A stretch of DNA of 64,000 bases, taken from the NCBI GenBank assembly GCA_001464425.1, contig LNEK01000007.1:1-64000 (forward strand). Reading direction: 5' to 3'. The notes under the pieces were generated by a model. That model made no database searches. It saw only the letters and a program-made list of their open reading frames with translations, and was not told the origin of the DNA. Below, piece after piece: positions 39,446 through 50,245 of this stretch. The DNA comes from Alphaproteobacteria bacterium Ga0077535. GTDB lineage: Bacteria > Pseudomonadota > Alphaproteobacteria > Caulobacterales > Aquidulcibacteraceae. Made by a program: the position numbers and the translations under genes. Numbering within the stretch: position 1 is the stretch's first letter; each line of letters opens with the position of its first letter.

Positions 39446-40729
39446 CTATTGGGCGCGCTCTCGCGACCAGATCCCCCGCGTATCAACTAGCTGCTTTGTG
39501 GTGATGCGCTCGTGCGGGATGTCTCTGAACTGTGTGTGGTCCACCAACAAGACTATCAAGTCAGCGGCTAGGCCTACTTCAATGTCGACCAGCGCGACGT
39601 CGCGATTGACCAACTCACGGGGAAGCTCGTCCGCAAACGGTTCGATCGCACAGAGGGACACGTCCGGATATCGAAGACTGAGTTCTTCGGACAGCTTTTC
39701 GACGACTTCGATCGCTGGCGATTCACGAAGGTCATCGATGTTGGGCTTATAAGCTAATCCGAAACAGGCGATCGATTTGATGGCGCCAGCCTCCACCTTG
39801 CTCAGGATTTCGGCGACCACTTGGCGTGGACGTCCCGAATTTATCCAACGCGCTTCGCGGATGAGACGCGCCTTATCGCCAAAAGTGGAGACGATGAACC
39901 ATGGGTCGACGGCGATACAGTGACCGCCGACGCCGGGTCCGGGTTGCAGGATATTGACGCGCGGGTGGCGATTAGAGAGCTGAATGAGCTCCCACACATT
40001 GATTCCACGTTCGCCGCAGATCGCGGCAAGCTCATTTGCGAACGCGATGTTGACATCGCGATAGGCATTTTCGGTGAGCTTCGCCAACTCCGCGGTGCGC
40101 GCGTCAGTGATGATGCATTCGCCTTTGACAAACGTCTTGTAGAAGTCACGAGCTGCCTTTCCGCTCGCCGGACACAAGCCGCCGATAATACGGTCGTTGC
40201 CCACGAGTTCGACTAGCATGTTTCCAGGTAGCACCCGTTCGGGACAATGAGCGATCAAGATGTCTGGTGTTTGATCGGAAGCATCGCTGCGATGGGAAAA
40301 GCTCAGATCGGGGCGCGCTGCGGCCAACCAGTGCGACACCTGTTCGGTGGCGCCCACGGGCACCGTCGATTCAAGAATGACAAGATTGCCCTTTTGTAGT
40401 GAGGGGGCGATCGAGTGCGTTGCAGCCTTTACGTAGGCAAGGCTCGGTTTGTACCCGCCTTCGAAGGGAGTGGGGACAGCGATTACGAAAACGTCGCCCG
40501 TGCGGGGCGTGGTGCTCGCTGACAGCATGCGGCGCGTCACGACATCCTTTAGAAGCTCTGGCAGTCCCGGTTCAACGATGGTGCAGACGCCTTCGCGGAC
40601 GCGTCCAACAATGCTCTCGTTGATGTCGACCCCATGCACCTGCACGCCGTGCTGTGCGAGCATTACGGCGGTTGGCAGGCCAATATAGCCGAGGCCGACT
40701 ATAACGCAGGTCTTTGCCGGCTCGGTCAT
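39446..40729 (-). CDS. wecC: UDP-N-acetyl-D-mannosamine dehydrogenase
   Basis: 427 residues. NAD-binding motif [20 protein letters not shown] at 8-27, VDINESIV for the ribose, and [20 protein letters not shown] with GGL in the UDP-sugar dehydrogenase core. [20 protein letters not shown] is the central helix, and the catalytic cysteine lies in [35 protein letters not shown] leads into the UDP-binding C-domain. The enzyme oxidises UDP-ManNAc to UDP-ManNAcA with two NAD+. It overlaps wecB by ATGA. The last gene of the polysaccharide operon in transcription order. Confidence 0.95.
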   Translation of the reverse strand: MTEPAKTCVIVGLGYIGLPTAVMLAQHGVQVHGVDINESIVGRVREGVCTIVEPGLPELLKDVVTRRMLSASTTPRTGDVFVIAVPTPFEGGYKPSLAYVKAATHSIAPSLQKGNLVILESTVPVGATEQVSHWLAAARPDLSFSHRSDASDQTPDILIAHCPERVLPGNMLVELVGNDRIIGGLCPASGKAARDFYKTFVKGECIITDARTAELAKLTENAYRDVNIAFANELAAICGERGINVWELIQLSNRHPRVNILQPGPGVGGHCIAVDPWFIVSTFGDKARLIREARWINSGRPRQVVAEILSKVEAGAIKSIACFGLAYKPNIDDLRESPAIEVVEKLSEELSLRYPDVSLCAIEPFADELPRELVNRDVALVDIEVGLAADLIVLLVDHTQFRDIPHERITTKQLVDTRGIWSRERAQ

Positions 40730-41850
40730 TGGAGGCTCCTATTTAGAATGATGTCGACGATGCGCTCGGAAGCGCGGCCATCCCCGTAAGGATTGTGGGC
40801 GTGCGCCATGGCGTCGTAGGCGTCTGGGTTGCGAAGAACGTGACGCACCGTTTCCACGATGGTGGCGCGGTCGGCGCCAACCAGTTTTACGGTGCCAGCG
40901 TCCACCGCTTCTGGGCGCTCAGTCACATCGCGCATCACGAAAACGGGTTTGCCCAAGGAAGGCGCTTCTTCCTGAATGCCGCCGCTATCGGTGAGAATGA
41001 GGTGCGAGCGCCGCATGAGGGCGACGAAAGGCAGGTATTCCAGCGGATCGATCAGAAAAACGTTGTCGACGTCGCCGAGAATTCTACGGACGGGCTCTTG
41101 TACATTTGGATTGAGGTGAACGGGATAGACCACTTCAACATTGGGTTCCCGCGATAGGTCAGAGATCGCGTGGCACACATTCTCAAATGGCCTGCCGAAA
41201 TTTTCACGCCGATGGCCAGTGACGACGATCAGTTTCTTGGCATCGTTCAGGAATGAAAACTGCTTTTGTAGGCTAGCCGCGAGTGCTTGGTCGGCATCGA
41301 TCACGCTGACGGTTGTTAACAGCGCGTCGATGACGGTGTTGCCGGTGACGTGAATGCGTCGTGAATCTATGTGCTCTCGAAGCAGGTTCTGCCGAGCGCC
41401 TTCTGTCGGCGCAAAGTATGTGGATGTGACGATGTCGCAGACGCGACGGTTCACTTCTTCCGGCCAGGGTTTGAAGATGTCACCCGATCGGAGCCCGGCT
41501 TCGACGTGACCCACTTCGATCTTTTGATAAAAGCAGGCAAGCGAGGTCGCGAGCGTTGTCGTGGTGTCGCCGTGCACCAAAACCAGGTCGGGCTTCGCCT
41601 CCTGCAAGACCGCTTCCATACGGCTGAGGATTGCACATGTGATTTGAGACAAGCCTTGCGCCGCAACCATGATGTCGAGGTCGTAGTCGGGCTCGATCGA
41701 AAAGAGGGTCAAAACTTGATCGAGCATCTCACGATGCTGACCGGTCACGCACACCTTAGTCTCGATACCGGAGGTTTTGCGGAGAGCATTGACGACCGGC
41801 GCCATCTTGATGGCTTCCGGGCGCGTACCGAAGACGACGAGCACTTTCAT
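40726..41850 (-). CDS. wecB: UDP-N-acetylglucosamine 2-epimerase (non-hydrolysing)
   Basis: 374 residues from ATG 41850; an upstream in-frame start adds 13 non-conserved residues. [20 protein letters not shown] is the invariant N-terminus. [63 protein letters not shown] and [20 protein letters not shown] are the expected active-site and UDP-binding blocks. It interconverts UDP-GlcNAc and UDP-ManNAc, supplying wecC. The stop overlaps the wecC start by four bases. Confidence 0.95.
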   Translation of the reverse strand: MKVLVVFGTRPEAIKMAPVVNALRKTSGIETKVCVTGQHREMLDQVLTLFSIEPDYDLDIMVAAQGLSQITCAILSRMEAVLQEAKPDLVLVHGDTTTTLATSLACFYQKIEVGHVEAGLRSGDIFKPWPEEVNRRVCDIVTSTYFAPTEGARQNLLREHIDSRRIHVTGNTVIDALLTTVSVIDADQALAASLQKQFSFLNDAKKLIVVTGHRRENFGRPFENVCHAISDLSREPNVEVVYPVHLNPNVQEPVRRILGDVDNVFLIDPLEYLPFVALMRRSHLILTDSGGIQEEAPSLGKPVFVMRDVTERPEAVDAGTVKLVGADRATIVETVRHVLRNPDAYDAMAHAHNPYGDGRASERIVDIILNRSLQ

Positions 41851-41905
41851 GAAAAAGTCCGGGGTGTTCGAAAAGGCCGGCGCGCACACATCGTCGCTGC
41901 GCGCG

Positions 41906-43189
41906 TCAAATGGGCTCCGAAGGCGCTGGGGCTCGGTGCGCGGGGAGGTCGGCGCCTGCTCGCGTTCGTGCGGTCTTATCCAATGCGTGCAGCATTGCGC
42001 CGGCTAGGTGGCGGCGGTCATAGCGCGGCGCGGCGGCGCGGGCGTTATGCCGATAGGACGCAAGCAGGTCTGGATTCTGTTTGAGACGCAGGAGGGCATG
42101 GGCGAGCTCCATCGCATTCTGCGGCTCAAAGGTTTCGCCCACGGCCTCGCGCCGGACGATGTCGGCGGATTCGCCTTCGACGCCGTGGAGCACCGGAAGG
42201 CCCATGGCCATGCACTCGAACAGCTTTGAGGGAATGACCGTGGTGAAAAGGGGATCTCGCTTCAGATGGATGATTGAGGCGTCGAGTAGCGCCCAATAAT
42301 TCGACACTTCGTGCTTCGGCACCGTGTCAAGAAAGGTGACGTTCTTTAGCGCCATGGTCTCGGCGCGAGAGATGAGGGCCTTTTTCTGGGCGCCGTCCCC
42401 AAGAAGAAGGATGTGGATGTCAGCTGCGTCCGGCGTGCGCGCAAGAATTTCGCCCGCGTCCAGCAGCGTATCTAGGCCGTGCGCCAGGCCGTGTGTTCCG
42501 ACGTAGCCGACGATAAACCGCCCTTGTAGTCCAAGCCGCGTTGTAAGTTCGATCGGCTTGGGGCGTGGGGCAAATTGGGTCAGGTCCGCGCCGTTCGTGA
42601 CCACATCGATTTTGTCGGCGGGGATACCGCGTTGGGTGAGAGCGCGCTTAAACGAGTGCGTAACAGCGATGATACGTGTGGCGCGGCGATAGAGAAACAT
42701 CTCCACGTTCTCGGTCATCGACAGCAGTGCGCCGGGTTTGATCGCGCCGACGGCCTTGATAGATTCTGGCCAGATGTCGCGCAGCTCAAAGACCCACGGT
42801 CTGCGCTTCAAGAATCCAGTGCAGCATGCAGCGAGCGCGGTGAAGAACTGTGGCGAGGTGCCGACGATGACGTCAACACCTCGGACGCCGAGCGCGGCAA
42901 TGCTGGAAGCAATGCCAAAGCTCACATAGTCGAGGGTTCGCCTGTAGAAGCCCTCATTGGCGGTGATGTAGGTCCAGACGCGGATAACGCGAATGCCATC
43001 GATCACTTCGCTCTGCCAAAGCTTATTCTTGTAGCCGTCGAAAACGCGGCCCTTGGGAAAATTGGGTGCGCAGGTGATGACGGTGACCCGGTGTCCGGCG
43101 AGCACCCATTCACGCGTGTGCTCGAATGTACGGCTCGCGGGCGCGTTCACTTCCGGGGGGAAGTTGTCGGTCAGGAAAAGGATGTGCAT
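41906..43189 (-). CDS. Glycosyltransferase family 4 (WbuB-like)
   Basis: 427 residues. GT-B fold: acceptor side [20 protein letters not shown] with [40 protein letters not shown] is the D-x-W-P-E motif of WbuB/FnlE-type fucosamine transferases. Donor side [20 protein letters not shown], and [20 protein letters not shown] with the E-x7-E-like donor-binding segment. It transfers an activated sugar, probably an N-acetylated amino sugar, to the lipid-linked oligosaccharide. It lies 55 bases upstream of wecB in the same operon. Confidence 0.9.
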   Translation of the reverse strand: MHILFLTDNFPPEVNAPASRTFEHTREWVLAGHRVTVITCAPNFPKGRVFDGYKNKLWQSEVIDGIRVIRVWTYITANEGFYRRTLDYVSFGIASSIAALGVRGVDVIVGTSPQFFTALAACCTGFLKRRPWVFELRDIWPESIKAVGAIKPGALLSMTENVEMFLYRRATRIIAVTHSFKRALTQRGIPADKIDVVTNGADLTQFAPRPKPIELTTRLGLQGRFIVGYVGTHGLAHGLDTLLDAGEILARTPDAADIHILLLGDGAQKKALISRAETMALKNVTFLDTVPKHEVSNYWALLDASIIHLKRDPLFTTVIPSKLFECMAMGLPVLHGVEGESADIVRREAVGETFEPQNAMELAHALLRLKQNPDLLASYRHNARAAAPRYDRRHLAGAMLHALDKTARTRAGADLPAHRAPAPSEPI

Positions 43190-43202
43190 CGTATGGGGTG
43201 GG

Positions 43203-44849
43203 CTAAGCCCAGCTGACTTCCAACGCCGAGCGTCCTTGGTGGAGCGGCACCACTAGACAGGTATTGTCGATGCTCTTGCCAAACTCGGGGTGCCAGGTTG
43301 TGCGTTCGATGCGGGCAGGTCCACCCTCTGAGCGCCAAGCGATCCGCTCGCCGCTCTTGAGAACGAACTTGCCGGAGTTGGGCGAATAGAGGCTGATCAA
43401 GACGTCTGGATGTAAATGGAAGCGCGCTTCGGCAATGTGCGCGCCGCTCCTGACATGATCGGCAACGCAGAGTGCGCGAGGCGCCAGACGCCACTTTCGT
43501 GTGTGCGTCGGTGCGCTCGCAAGACTGCGATATCCGTCATGAGAGCCCTCAAGCTCCAGGGCGTCACCATCTGAATGCCAGCGGACGCCGAAGGGAGACG
43601 CTCGAGCGCCCACGCGAAACCCGCTCCAAACGTCCGAGGAATTGACGCCACCGACAACCACGGTGTTATGGGCCGCAGTCCCGCGTTGGCGCTGTCGCTC
43701 TGGTCCGGTGCCATAGAGCGACGTGCCGGAATTGACGAAGAGGCGCTGGCCGAACAGGGATGCTTCGAAGCTCAGTGTATCCGCATGAGCATGTCCGGGC
43801 AGATAGTCAGGGCCTACGGCGCCGACATCAGCGATCAGAACCGCGTCTGGCTGCGAGAGCCTGGCGTAGCCACTTTCACGCAACCGCGTCACTTGGAGCA
43901 ACGGGGCCGGCTCGTTGATGAGAAGTCGTCGAGCGTAGGCGAAAAGTTCTTCGTTAGAGGGCGCGATTCCAAATGCGGAGTCGTTGAAGAAGCTGATGGC
44001 TCCGTCCGGGTGAGACATGGCGCTTAGCCAATGTCCCATCTTTGCAGCGAGAGCCCGCCACGTAGAGACGAGCTCAGTCTCAGCTGGCAGCAAAGCGGGG
44101 GCGTAATGTTGAGCGAGGTTGATGAGGTCGAGCACGTCCTCGAAAGCGATTGCGTGATACATCGGCGAGAGTTCGAACTGGCCACCATCGGCGAGGATTT
44201 GTTCGCTAGTCTCTCGGAATAGGATCTCGAACCCCTTGTTGCGCCAGCCATTTGTCTCTTCGCTTTCAAAGAAGAGTCCAGCGAAGATCAGCGCCTTGGC
44301 ATTGGCAAATAGATGATTGCCGAGGAGATGCCATTCGAGACGCTGTGACAGCCAACGCGCCTGTGTTGCGAGGCTGTTCAGAAGCGTACGATCCAAGTGG
44401 TTGCCGGCTAACGCCCATTTTATCCAGTTCACGATGCGAAGCGATGTTGGATAAGGTGCCCAGCCGACACCCGCGCCGGGCGGATTTCGATCAACCCAAT
44501 CTTTGAGGAGCGGGCGTTGCCAAACGGTCCGCTTAGCGGAGTCAAATGCGTTGAGGTCGTCGAAGTAGTGTTGGTTGTAACGCCAAAGGGTATCGAGTTG
44601 GGGGCCGTCCCATCCGATGTCGGACAAATCTGCTTCGGTGTTCAGAAGCTCGAGCGTCGTTAAACTCAGTAGGCTTTGTTGTCGTCGCGCTGGCTGCATC
44701 CAGGCGTCAGAAGCGAGCCTGAGCTTTGGCGCCGCCATCATCACCGCTGGCGGCTTGGCGGCCATGAACCAAACCCGACCATAGAGCTGTATCGGGCGAA
44801 GCCTTCGTAGCGTCTCCCAGTAACGTTCAGCCGTTTGGAGCGGATGCAT
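43203..44849 (-). CDS. Heparinase II/III family protein
   Basis: 548 residues. An alpha-toroid N-terminal part carries WRYNQHYFDDLNAFDSAKRT, LRIVNWIKWALAGNHLDRTL and LEWHLLGNHLFANAKALIFA, the W-x-N-H-x-x-x-N motif. The C-terminal beta-sandwich has GHAHADTLSFEASLFGQRLF, VNSGTSLYG and AAHNTVVVGGVNSSDVW. These are the hallmarks of the heparinase II/III family of uronate lyases. Catalytic His and Tyr candidates are the H of GNHLFAN and the H of GHAHADTLSF. There is no obvious signal peptide, so it may act in the cytoplasm or be exported otherwise. In exopolysaccharide loci such proteins are thought to trim or modify the polymer containing uronic acid; that fits wecC. Confidence 0.88.
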   Translation of the reverse strand: MHPLQTAERYWETLRRLRPIQLYGRVWFMAAKPPAVMMAAPKLRLASDAWMQPARRQQSLLSLTTLELLNTEADLSDIGWDGPQLDTLWRYNQHYFDDLNAFDSAKRTVWQRPLLKDWVDRNPPGAGVGWAPYPTSLRIVNWIKWALAGNHLDRTLLNSLATQARWLSQRLEWHLLGNHLFANAKALIFAGLFFESEETNGWRNKGFEILFRETSEQILADGGQFELSPMYHAIAFEDVLDLINLAQHYAPALLPAETELVSTWRALAAKMGHWLSAMSHPDGAISFFNDSAFGIAPSNEELFAYARRLLINEPAPLLQVTRLRESGYARLSQPDAVLIADVGAVGPDYLPGHAHADTLSFEASLFGQRLFVNSGTSLYGTGPERQRQRGTAAHNTVVVGGVNSSDVWSGFRVGARASPFGVRWHSDGDALELEGSHDGYRSLASAPTHTRKWRLAPRALCVADHVRSGAHIAEARFHLHPDVLISLYSPNSGKFVLKSGERIAWRSEGGPARIERTTWHPEFGKSIDNTCLVVPLHQGRSALEVSWA

Positions 44850-44914
44850 CGGCTAGAGCTAGCGGTTACCGAAACGAAGACGTTGCGGCGAGTAACGAGT
44901 TGCGTGATCCGGCA

Positions 44915-45637
44915 TCACGGCGTCCCGGTCTTTCGAAGCTCGGCAATCAGGAGAATACGGAACATCGCCAACAAATCGGTCGTGTTGACAATGCGCTCAT
45001 ACAGGAAGCCAAAGAAATAGGTGATCGGTGTGATCCGCATGTACTCGGGGCGCCCTTCGATTCGTGAGATGCGTTCAACTCGGAATCCCGCTTGGGCGGC
45101 AAGCTGGGTCACTGTGGAAGCGGTGTTCGCACGGTAAAGCGTGGGGAACGTATCCACTTCGGCTCGGCCGCGGAGCTTATTGATAAACCGGTGAAAGCTG
45201 TGCGGCGTAAACCGAGCAATTGTTGGCATGTAGTGGGACTTGTTGGGCGTCTTGAAGAGCAGCACCCCTCCCGGTTTGAGGACACGATTGATCTCGCGGA
45301 CGACCTCGAGTGGGTTAGCGAGGTGTTCCATGACGTTATCCGCGAACGCCACATCAAAAGTGTTGTCATCGTAGGGAATACGGCCCGCGTCGGCGGTACG
45401 TCCCTCGTCGAGCATGGGATTCGCGAGAACGCGAGGGTCCAAGTCCACGCCGCACATTCGAGCGACCTGGCCACGAAAGTTCATTTCGGGGACAATGCCT
45501 GCACCGGCGCCGACATCCAGAACGGTAGAACTCGGCCTCAAGTATGAGACAATCCGCTCGCGAAAAAGTTGGTCATCCCAATTGCGCGCATGATGAGGAT
45601 AGAGCCGTCGGTCTAGCCAGGATGTGAGGCCACTCAT
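44915..45637 (-). CDS. Class I SAM-dependent methyltransferase
   Basis: 240 residues. The start ATG (45637-45635) overlaps the stop of the bi-domain oxidoreductase by one base (TGATG). Motif I VLDVGAGAGIVPEMNF, ribose contact GVDLDPRVL, and VAFADNVMEHLANPLEVVRE, INRVLKPGGVLLFKTPNKSH. The last resembles O-methyltransferases that act on sugars or lipid carriers. The C-terminal region (ITYFFGFLYERIVNTTDLLA) is hydrophobic, suggesting peripheral membrane contact. Probable role: methylating a polysaccharide unit or chain end. Confidence 0.88.
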   Translation of the reverse strand: MSGLTSWLDRRLYPHHARNWDDQLFRERIVSYLRPSSTVLDVGAGAGIVPEMNFRGQVARMCGVDLDPRVLANPMLDEGRTADAGRIPYDDNTFDVAFADNVMEHLANPLEVVREINRVLKPGGVLLFKTPNKSHYMPTIARFTPHSFHRFINKLRGRAEVDTFPTLYRANTASTVTQLAAQAGFRVERISRIEGRPEYMRITPITYFFGFLYERIVNTTDLLAMFRILLIAELRKTGTP

Positions 45638-47754
45638 CAGACGCTTGATGCGGTCTCTATTGAAACGCGGCTGACTTCGATGATCTCCCCGATTGGGATT
45701 GGGCTAGGCCGCCCTTCGCGAATACAAGCGACGAAGGCATTCACGCATGCCTGTGTCCCCTTGTCTTGTCGCCATAAATTCATGTCAGAAAAAGTTTGCC
45801 AGCCCCAGCCGCGCAATTTGCGGAAATTGTCGAGCTGTAGGACACGCCCTGCAACGAAGATTTCAAGCCGTTCTTTGGGGAAGCTCTTATGACCGTTGGC
45901 GAGATAGTGGATCACGCCCGTCGAACCATCAGCGAAGGCCAGCGAGATTGAGGCCTTGTCCTCGCGAACGGAGACTCCTGGATGAGGTCCCAACGCCATC
46001 GCATGATGACTAACGATTTGCGCGCCCGCGAGGTAACGCAGCAGATCGATAAAGTGGCATCCTTCCCCGATAATGCGTCCGCCGCCAATCAGTGGGTCCT
46101 GAGTCCAGTGATCTTGCGGGACGTCGCCCGCATTGACGGTCATCACGAAGGATTTCGGTACTGTGATTGGCGCGATGAGCGATTTGATCTTCACGACGTG
46201 CGGGGCGAAGCGGCGATTGAAGCCGACCATCAGAAGTTGATCTGGCCGGGCGAGACTTTCTGTCTCGATCGCAGCGAGTTCGTCGAGCGTCAGACACAGC
46301 GGCTTCTCGCAGAACACATGCTTGCCCGCGCGCAGAGACTGTAGAACTTGGCGCGCGTGAGCATCGTGGCGAGTAGCAATGACGATGGTGTCAACGCGCT
46401 CGTCTTCCAGCGCTGTCGCACTGTCGGTACTTGCTTCGGCAAAGCCATGCTTACTGCCGAAATGCACCGCGCTGACGCCGCCGCCGCTGACGATCGTGCG
46501 CAATCTGGCGCCTGCAGCCTTGAATGCGGGGATGAGCACCCGACCGGCGTAATTGCCGGCGCCGAGGAAGACGACGCTTGCTTTACCCGGCTGCGGGGCA
46601 GGGGCTATGGGCACCGAACGCTTCGCCAGACGCTCGGGCGGGCCATTGGGTTGGTATTCCAACAGAATGCCGAGCGAAGGCGAGTCTGACGTCAACAGTG
46701 TGAATGCGTCTTCCGCCCTACCCAGTGGGAAACGATGAGAAATGAGGGGCGCGACGTCCAGAGCGCCCGACGCCATTAGATCAAGGACAGCCTCGAAGTT
46801 ACGCTGTTCGGTCCAGCGCACGAAGCCAATTGGATAATCGTGCCCGCCTTCTTCATACGCGGGATCATAGCGACCAGGTCCATAAGAGCAGCTCACCTGG
46901 AAGCTGAGTTCTTTTTCGTAAAAGTCTGCTCGGCTGAGTTCGAGTCCAACGACCCCGACGAGCACGATGCGGCCACGCTTGCGACACATGCGGGCCGCTT
47001 GGGACACAGGCTCGTTGCTCTTCGTCGATGCTGTAATGATAACAGCATCAACGCCTGCACCGCGCGAGAATGTGGCCGCTGCGGCTAGGACGTCTCCACC
47101 ATCGCTGGGATTAACGACTTCGGCGCCAAACGCGCGCGCAAGCTCCAGTCGTTGTGGATCAGGGTCGATGCCCAGGACGCGACAGCCTTGTGCGCGCAGC
47201 ATTTGAACGGTGACGAGCCCTATGAGTCCGAGACCTGTAACGACGACGCACTCGCCGAGTGTAGGATTGGCGAGGCGGATACCCTGCAGGCCGATGGCGC
47301 ACAACACCGTAAAAGCCGCTGCTTCATCATTAACATTGTCAGGAATCTTGGCGCAGAGGTTTCTAGGCACCGCCACGACTTCAGCGTGCTTGCCATTGCT
47401 CACCACTCGGTCGCCAACGCTGAATCCCTCTGCGTCAGTGCCAACTTCTGCGACGCGCCCGACATTGCAGTAACCGAGCGTCAGTGGTTGATCCAGCTTA
47501 CTGCGAACAGCATCCACCGTTGCGGCGATGCCGTCAGTTTGTATCTTTTCCAGAACCATCCGAACCTTGTCAGGCTGTTGGCGCGCCTTATCGATCCAGT
47601 TGGACTTGCCAAAATCAAGCAACATGCGCTCGGTGCCCGCAGAAATGAGCGACTTCGACGTGTGTATCAGCACGCTGTTTGATGCTGCCCGTGGTGAAGG
47701 GACATCCGATATGCTCGTAGTCCCGTCGCTTAGTGATTGCAGAATTTGCTTCAT
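45637..47754 (-). CDS. Bi-domain oxidoreductase (Zn-ADH-like plus Gfo/Idh/MocA)
   Basis: 705 residues, a fusion. Residues 1-360 are a medium-chain alcohol-dehydrogenase-like domain: VLIHTSKSLISAGTERMLLD, LGYCNVGRVAEVGTDAEGFS, CVVVTGLGLIGLVTVQMLRA and a NAD-binding DPDPQRLELARAFGAEVV. Residues about 395-705 are a Gfo/Idh/MocA dehydrogenase: VVFLGAGNYAGRVLIPAFKA, VFCEKPLCLTLDELAAIETE with the E-K-P motif, and GGRIIGEGCHFIDLLRYLAG. This fusion is recurrent in polysaccharide loci (often described as bi-domain-containing oxidoreductase) and is presumed to make a modified or keto sugar nucleotide. The precise reaction is unknown. It overlaps the next gene by one base. Confidence 0.9.
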   Translation of the reverse strand: MKQILQSLSDGTTSISDVPSPRAASNSVLIHTSKSLISAGTERMLLDFGKSNWIDKARQQPDKVRMVLEKIQTDGIAATVDAVRSKLDQPLTLGYCNVGRVAEVGTDAEGFSVGDRVVSNGKHAEVVAVPRNLCAKIPDNVNDEAAAFTVLCAIGLQGIRLANPTLGECVVVTGLGLIGLVTVQMLRAQGCRVLGIDPDPQRLELARAFGAEVVNPSDGGDVLAAAATFSRGAGVDAVIITASTKSNEPVSQAARMCRKRGRIVLVGVVGLELSRADFYEKELSFQVSCSYGPGRYDPAYEEGGHDYPIGFVRWTEQRNFEAVLDLMASGALDVAPLISHRFPLGRAEDAFTLLTSDSPSLGILLEYQPNGPPERLAKRSVPIAPAPQPGKASVVFLGAGNYAGRVLIPAFKAAGARLRTIVSGGGVSAVHFGSKHGFAEASTDSATALEDERVDTIVIATRHDAHARQVLQSLRAGKHVFCEKPLCLTLDELAAIETESLARPDQLLMVGFNRRFAPHVVKIKSLIAPITVPKSFVMTVNAGDVPQDHWTQDPLIGGGRIIGEGCHFIDLLRYLAGAQIVSHHAMALGPHPGVSVREDKASISLAFADGSTGVIHYLANGHKSFPKERLEIFVAGRVLQLDNFRKLRGWGWQTFSDMNLWRQDKGTQACVNAFVACIREGRPSPIPIGEIIEVSRVSIETASSV

Positions 47755-47873
47755 CGTGTTTTTCGAATTGTGTTTCCGGAATCGCCTCTAGGTTGAAACG
47801 AAGATCCAAACAGAACGGGTGGGCGGCGAGTCAGTCGGTGAGCGCAATACCTTCGACGCGACAGTGTAGAGGA

Positions 47874-49007
47874 TCACTGAGTTCGATTGAGGGTTTCATG
47901 ATAAGCGGCGACCGTTGCGCCTGTGACAACCTTCGGGCTGAAGTGAGTACGCGCCACTTCAATTATCGCACGCCGATCCCAGGAATGGCGGAGCGCGGCA
48001 GCAACCCCCTGAGCCTGCATTTCCAGTCCGCCACTCGAAAGAAAGAAGCCATTTCGACCTGGCGTGATCATGTGTTTGATCCCGAACGCACAAGGCGCGA
48101 TCGCCGGCACGCCGCGCGAGTTCGCTTCGGCGATGGCCATGGGAGCGGTTTCTTGAAGAGATGTCATCAGCAGGATAGCCGATTGGTCCAGTTCAGATAT
48201 CAACTGATCTGTGGTGAGGTTGCCAAGAAAACAAATGCGCGACCCGGCTGGGTGGCTTCGTGCCAATTCGCGACACCTTTGATCGTATTCGACCGAGGTC
48301 GACGTGCCGCAGAGGGCAAGTTCAACACGCGGATCATCTTCGAGGAGTCGAAGAGCAATTTCGATGATCCGCATTGTTTCTTTTCTCGGCGATATGCGCC
48401 CGACGGAGATTATTCGACGGTACCGTCTTGGCTCCGTGGACAACGGCGCCTCTGCGAAACGTGTGTCGATTGGATTGGGAATTTCCCACTGCGGCAATGT
48501 GGAGATATCAGGTAGTGCCTCGCGGACATAGGGGCTTATCACGACAACCCCATCTAAACTTGAGCGCGCGTTCCGTTCGACTTGTTCAACTAGTGAGGCC
48601 GCAGCACGCCGTGTCCATCGGCCGAGGCCACCGCGTTGTGAAGCATGAAGCATATCTTGATGGGCTATGCCGTGGATTGTCATGATCCGTGGCCGCTTGA
48701 TTCCCAAGCCGCAACCCGCGGTCGCTTGGAGATGAACGATGTCGGGCTTTAGGCGGTCGACCAATGTGCGGACGCGATGAGAATCGACCGTCCAAAATGT
48801 GAGCGAGCCAGGGCCAGGACTTCGCTGAAGATAGTGAATCGGCACACCGTGCGCCGTCCGTTCGAGGTTTCTGCGAGCGCCCGGTACTATCAGGGTCAAG
48901 TCAACGCAAGCGCGTAAGTTCGGCAACAACGTGTCGATCACTCGTTCGACGCCTCCGCTAACGGAGCGGCCTGGCTCTGGATAAGGTCCGACCATCACGA
49001 CCTTCAT
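47874..49007 (-). CDS. Glycosyltransferase family 4
   Basis: 377 residues from ATG 49007, which overlaps the flippase stop by ATGA; the in-frame upstream extension is not conserved-looking. MKVVMVGPYPEPGRSVSGGV with ERVIDTLLPNLRACVDLTLI is the GT-B acceptor domain. IISVGRISPRKETMRIIEIA and SAILLMTSLQETAPMAIAEA with NSRGVPAIAPCAFGIKHMI are the GT4 donor domain with the E-x7-E motif (E-T-A-P-M-A-I-A-E). Probable addition of one sugar to the repeat unit at the cytoplasmic membrane face. Confidence 0.9.
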   Translation of the reverse strand: MKVVMVGPYPEPGRSVSGGVERVIDTLLPNLRACVDLTLIVPGARRNLERTAHGVPIHYLQRSPGPGSLTFWTVDSHRVRTLVDRLKPDIVHLQATAGCGLGIKRPRIMTIHGIAHQDMLHASQRGGLGRWTRRAAASLVEQVERNARSSLDGVVVISPYVREALPDISTLPQWEIPNPIDTRFAEAPLSTEPRRYRRIISVGRISPRKETMRIIEIALRLLEDDPRVELALCGTSTSVEYDQRCRELARSHPAGSRICFLGNLTTDQLISELDQSAILLMTSLQETAPMAIAEANSRGVPAIAPCAFGIKHMITPGRNGFFLSSGGLEMQAQGVAAALRHSWDRRAIIEVARTHFSPKVVTGATVAAYHETLNRTQ

Positions 49008-50245
49008 TGTGAAGTGCTCGCGGCCTGCCGGGCCCCACGAGCCCTTACAGCACTGAAAAGCGTCGCTTCGCCCAGCATCATCAATGCCGCTGCTGTCACC
49101 GCAAGCGGGAGCACCGAGATTCCCGCAAACCATAACGCAGGGCCTGCCACTATGAGGCGACAAGCGTTCACCGCCGCCTCAAGTGCTGGAACTCCTTGAC
49201 GATGAATATCGAGATTGAGAAATCCAAGCGCCATGACGACAATTGTGCCGCTGAACATGATTGCAACGACTAAACCCACAAGTGGATATTTAGCACTGTA
49301 GAAATGCTCCGCGACTATCGCCGCCATCGCGACGACGGTGGCACAAGTTGCGATCGCAAGTGTCCAGCGGACTGCGCTCACATTGTAGCGCATGATTGTC
49401 GCGCTCGCGGATACTCTTGGTAACAGCACGAGCCGCAAAGCATTGTTTAAGAGCGAGAGCGGACCCACGAATGTGACCGCGATGCCCATTGTGCCAACCG
49501 CCACTGGATCCAACCGCCAAGTAGCCACTGCGATGGGGAGAGCTGTTAGTGCTGCGTAGGTAGCCGAGGAGGCGAACACGAAGGTGGCATAGTGAGTGGT
49601 CAAGCTAGAAGCCGGCTTCGGGTCTACAGAAACGAGCCGAAGCACTTCACGCGCCTTCAAGATTGCGATGACCAAGACTGGCGCCGCAAAAAGCCCAAAT
49701 AGGACGGCATCCCAGGAACCAGTGAGCATGCCCGCACCGGCGAACAATATCCGGCTACATGCGAGCGCGAGATTCGCACGCGAGTAGCTCAGAAAACTTT
49801 CACGAGCTTGATCTGCGGCACGCAGGCCCATCCAAAAGTTGAGCGCCAAGGCGCAGAACAGGGGAATGGTATAACTCCGTGCCTCCTCCCAGACCAATCC
49901 TATCCCTACGGTCGGTATCGCCAGCGCCGCGAAGAGTATGAGTCGAGCGCGGATCGAGAAGCTGAGGAACGCTAGATTCTTTGTCGCTGCGAAATATCGC
50001 GTGCTCGTTATGCTTAGGCCTAGATCTAAGACTGACACGAGGAACATGACGGCCGTCACGCCGAAGGTCAGCTGAGCGAAGTCCTCTAAAGAGAGGGCTA
50101 ACGGCGCAATAGCGAGCACGGCGAACGTCGATAGATTTACCGCCAATCCTGATCCAAGCACCGCGGTGAACGAACGGGATAGCAAACTTGTCAATGAGCG
50201 GTGATTGTCCGCGCGTACCGCTTGAGCGGGGTGGATTTGGGCCAA
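49004..50245 (-). CDS. wzx: Oligosaccharide flippase (Wzx-type, MOP superfamily)
   Basis: 413 residues with about 12 predicted membrane helices, beginning after a polar N-terminus with SRSFTAVLGSGLAVNLSTFA and EDFAQLTFGVTAVMFLVSVL, the N-terminal MatE/polysaccharide_synt fold. It would flip undecaprenyl-linked repeat units to the periplasmic face. The start at 50245 overlaps the upstream gene by 55 bases; a TTG at 50194, overlapping by TTGA, is an attractive alternative and would shorten the protein by 17 residues. Symbol given for the role only. Confidence 0.85.
   Translation of the reverse strand: MAQIHPAQAVRADNHRSLTSLLSRSFTAVLGSGLAVNLSTFAVLAIAPLALSLEDFAQLTFGVTAVMFLVSVLDLGLSITSTRYFAATKNLAFLSFSIRARLILFAALAIPTVGIGLVWEEARSYTIPLFCALALNFWMGLRAADQARESFLSYSRANLALACSRILFAGAGMLTGSWDAVLFGLFAAPVLVIAILKAREVLRLVSVDPKPASSLTTHYATFVFASSATYAALTALPIAVATWRLDPVAVGTMGIAVTFVGPLSLLNNALRLVLLPRVSASATIMRYNVSAVRWTLAIATCATVVAMAAIVAEHFYSAKYPLVGLVVAIMFSGTIVVMALGFLNLDIHRQGVPALEAAVNACRLIVAGPALWFAGISVLPLAVTAAALMMLGEATLFSAVRARGARQAASTSQ

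Noticed and set aside
41371-43216. Two long plus-strand frames opposite wecB and the WbuB-like gene
   Set aside because: Antisense shadows; the minus-strand products show clear family motifs.
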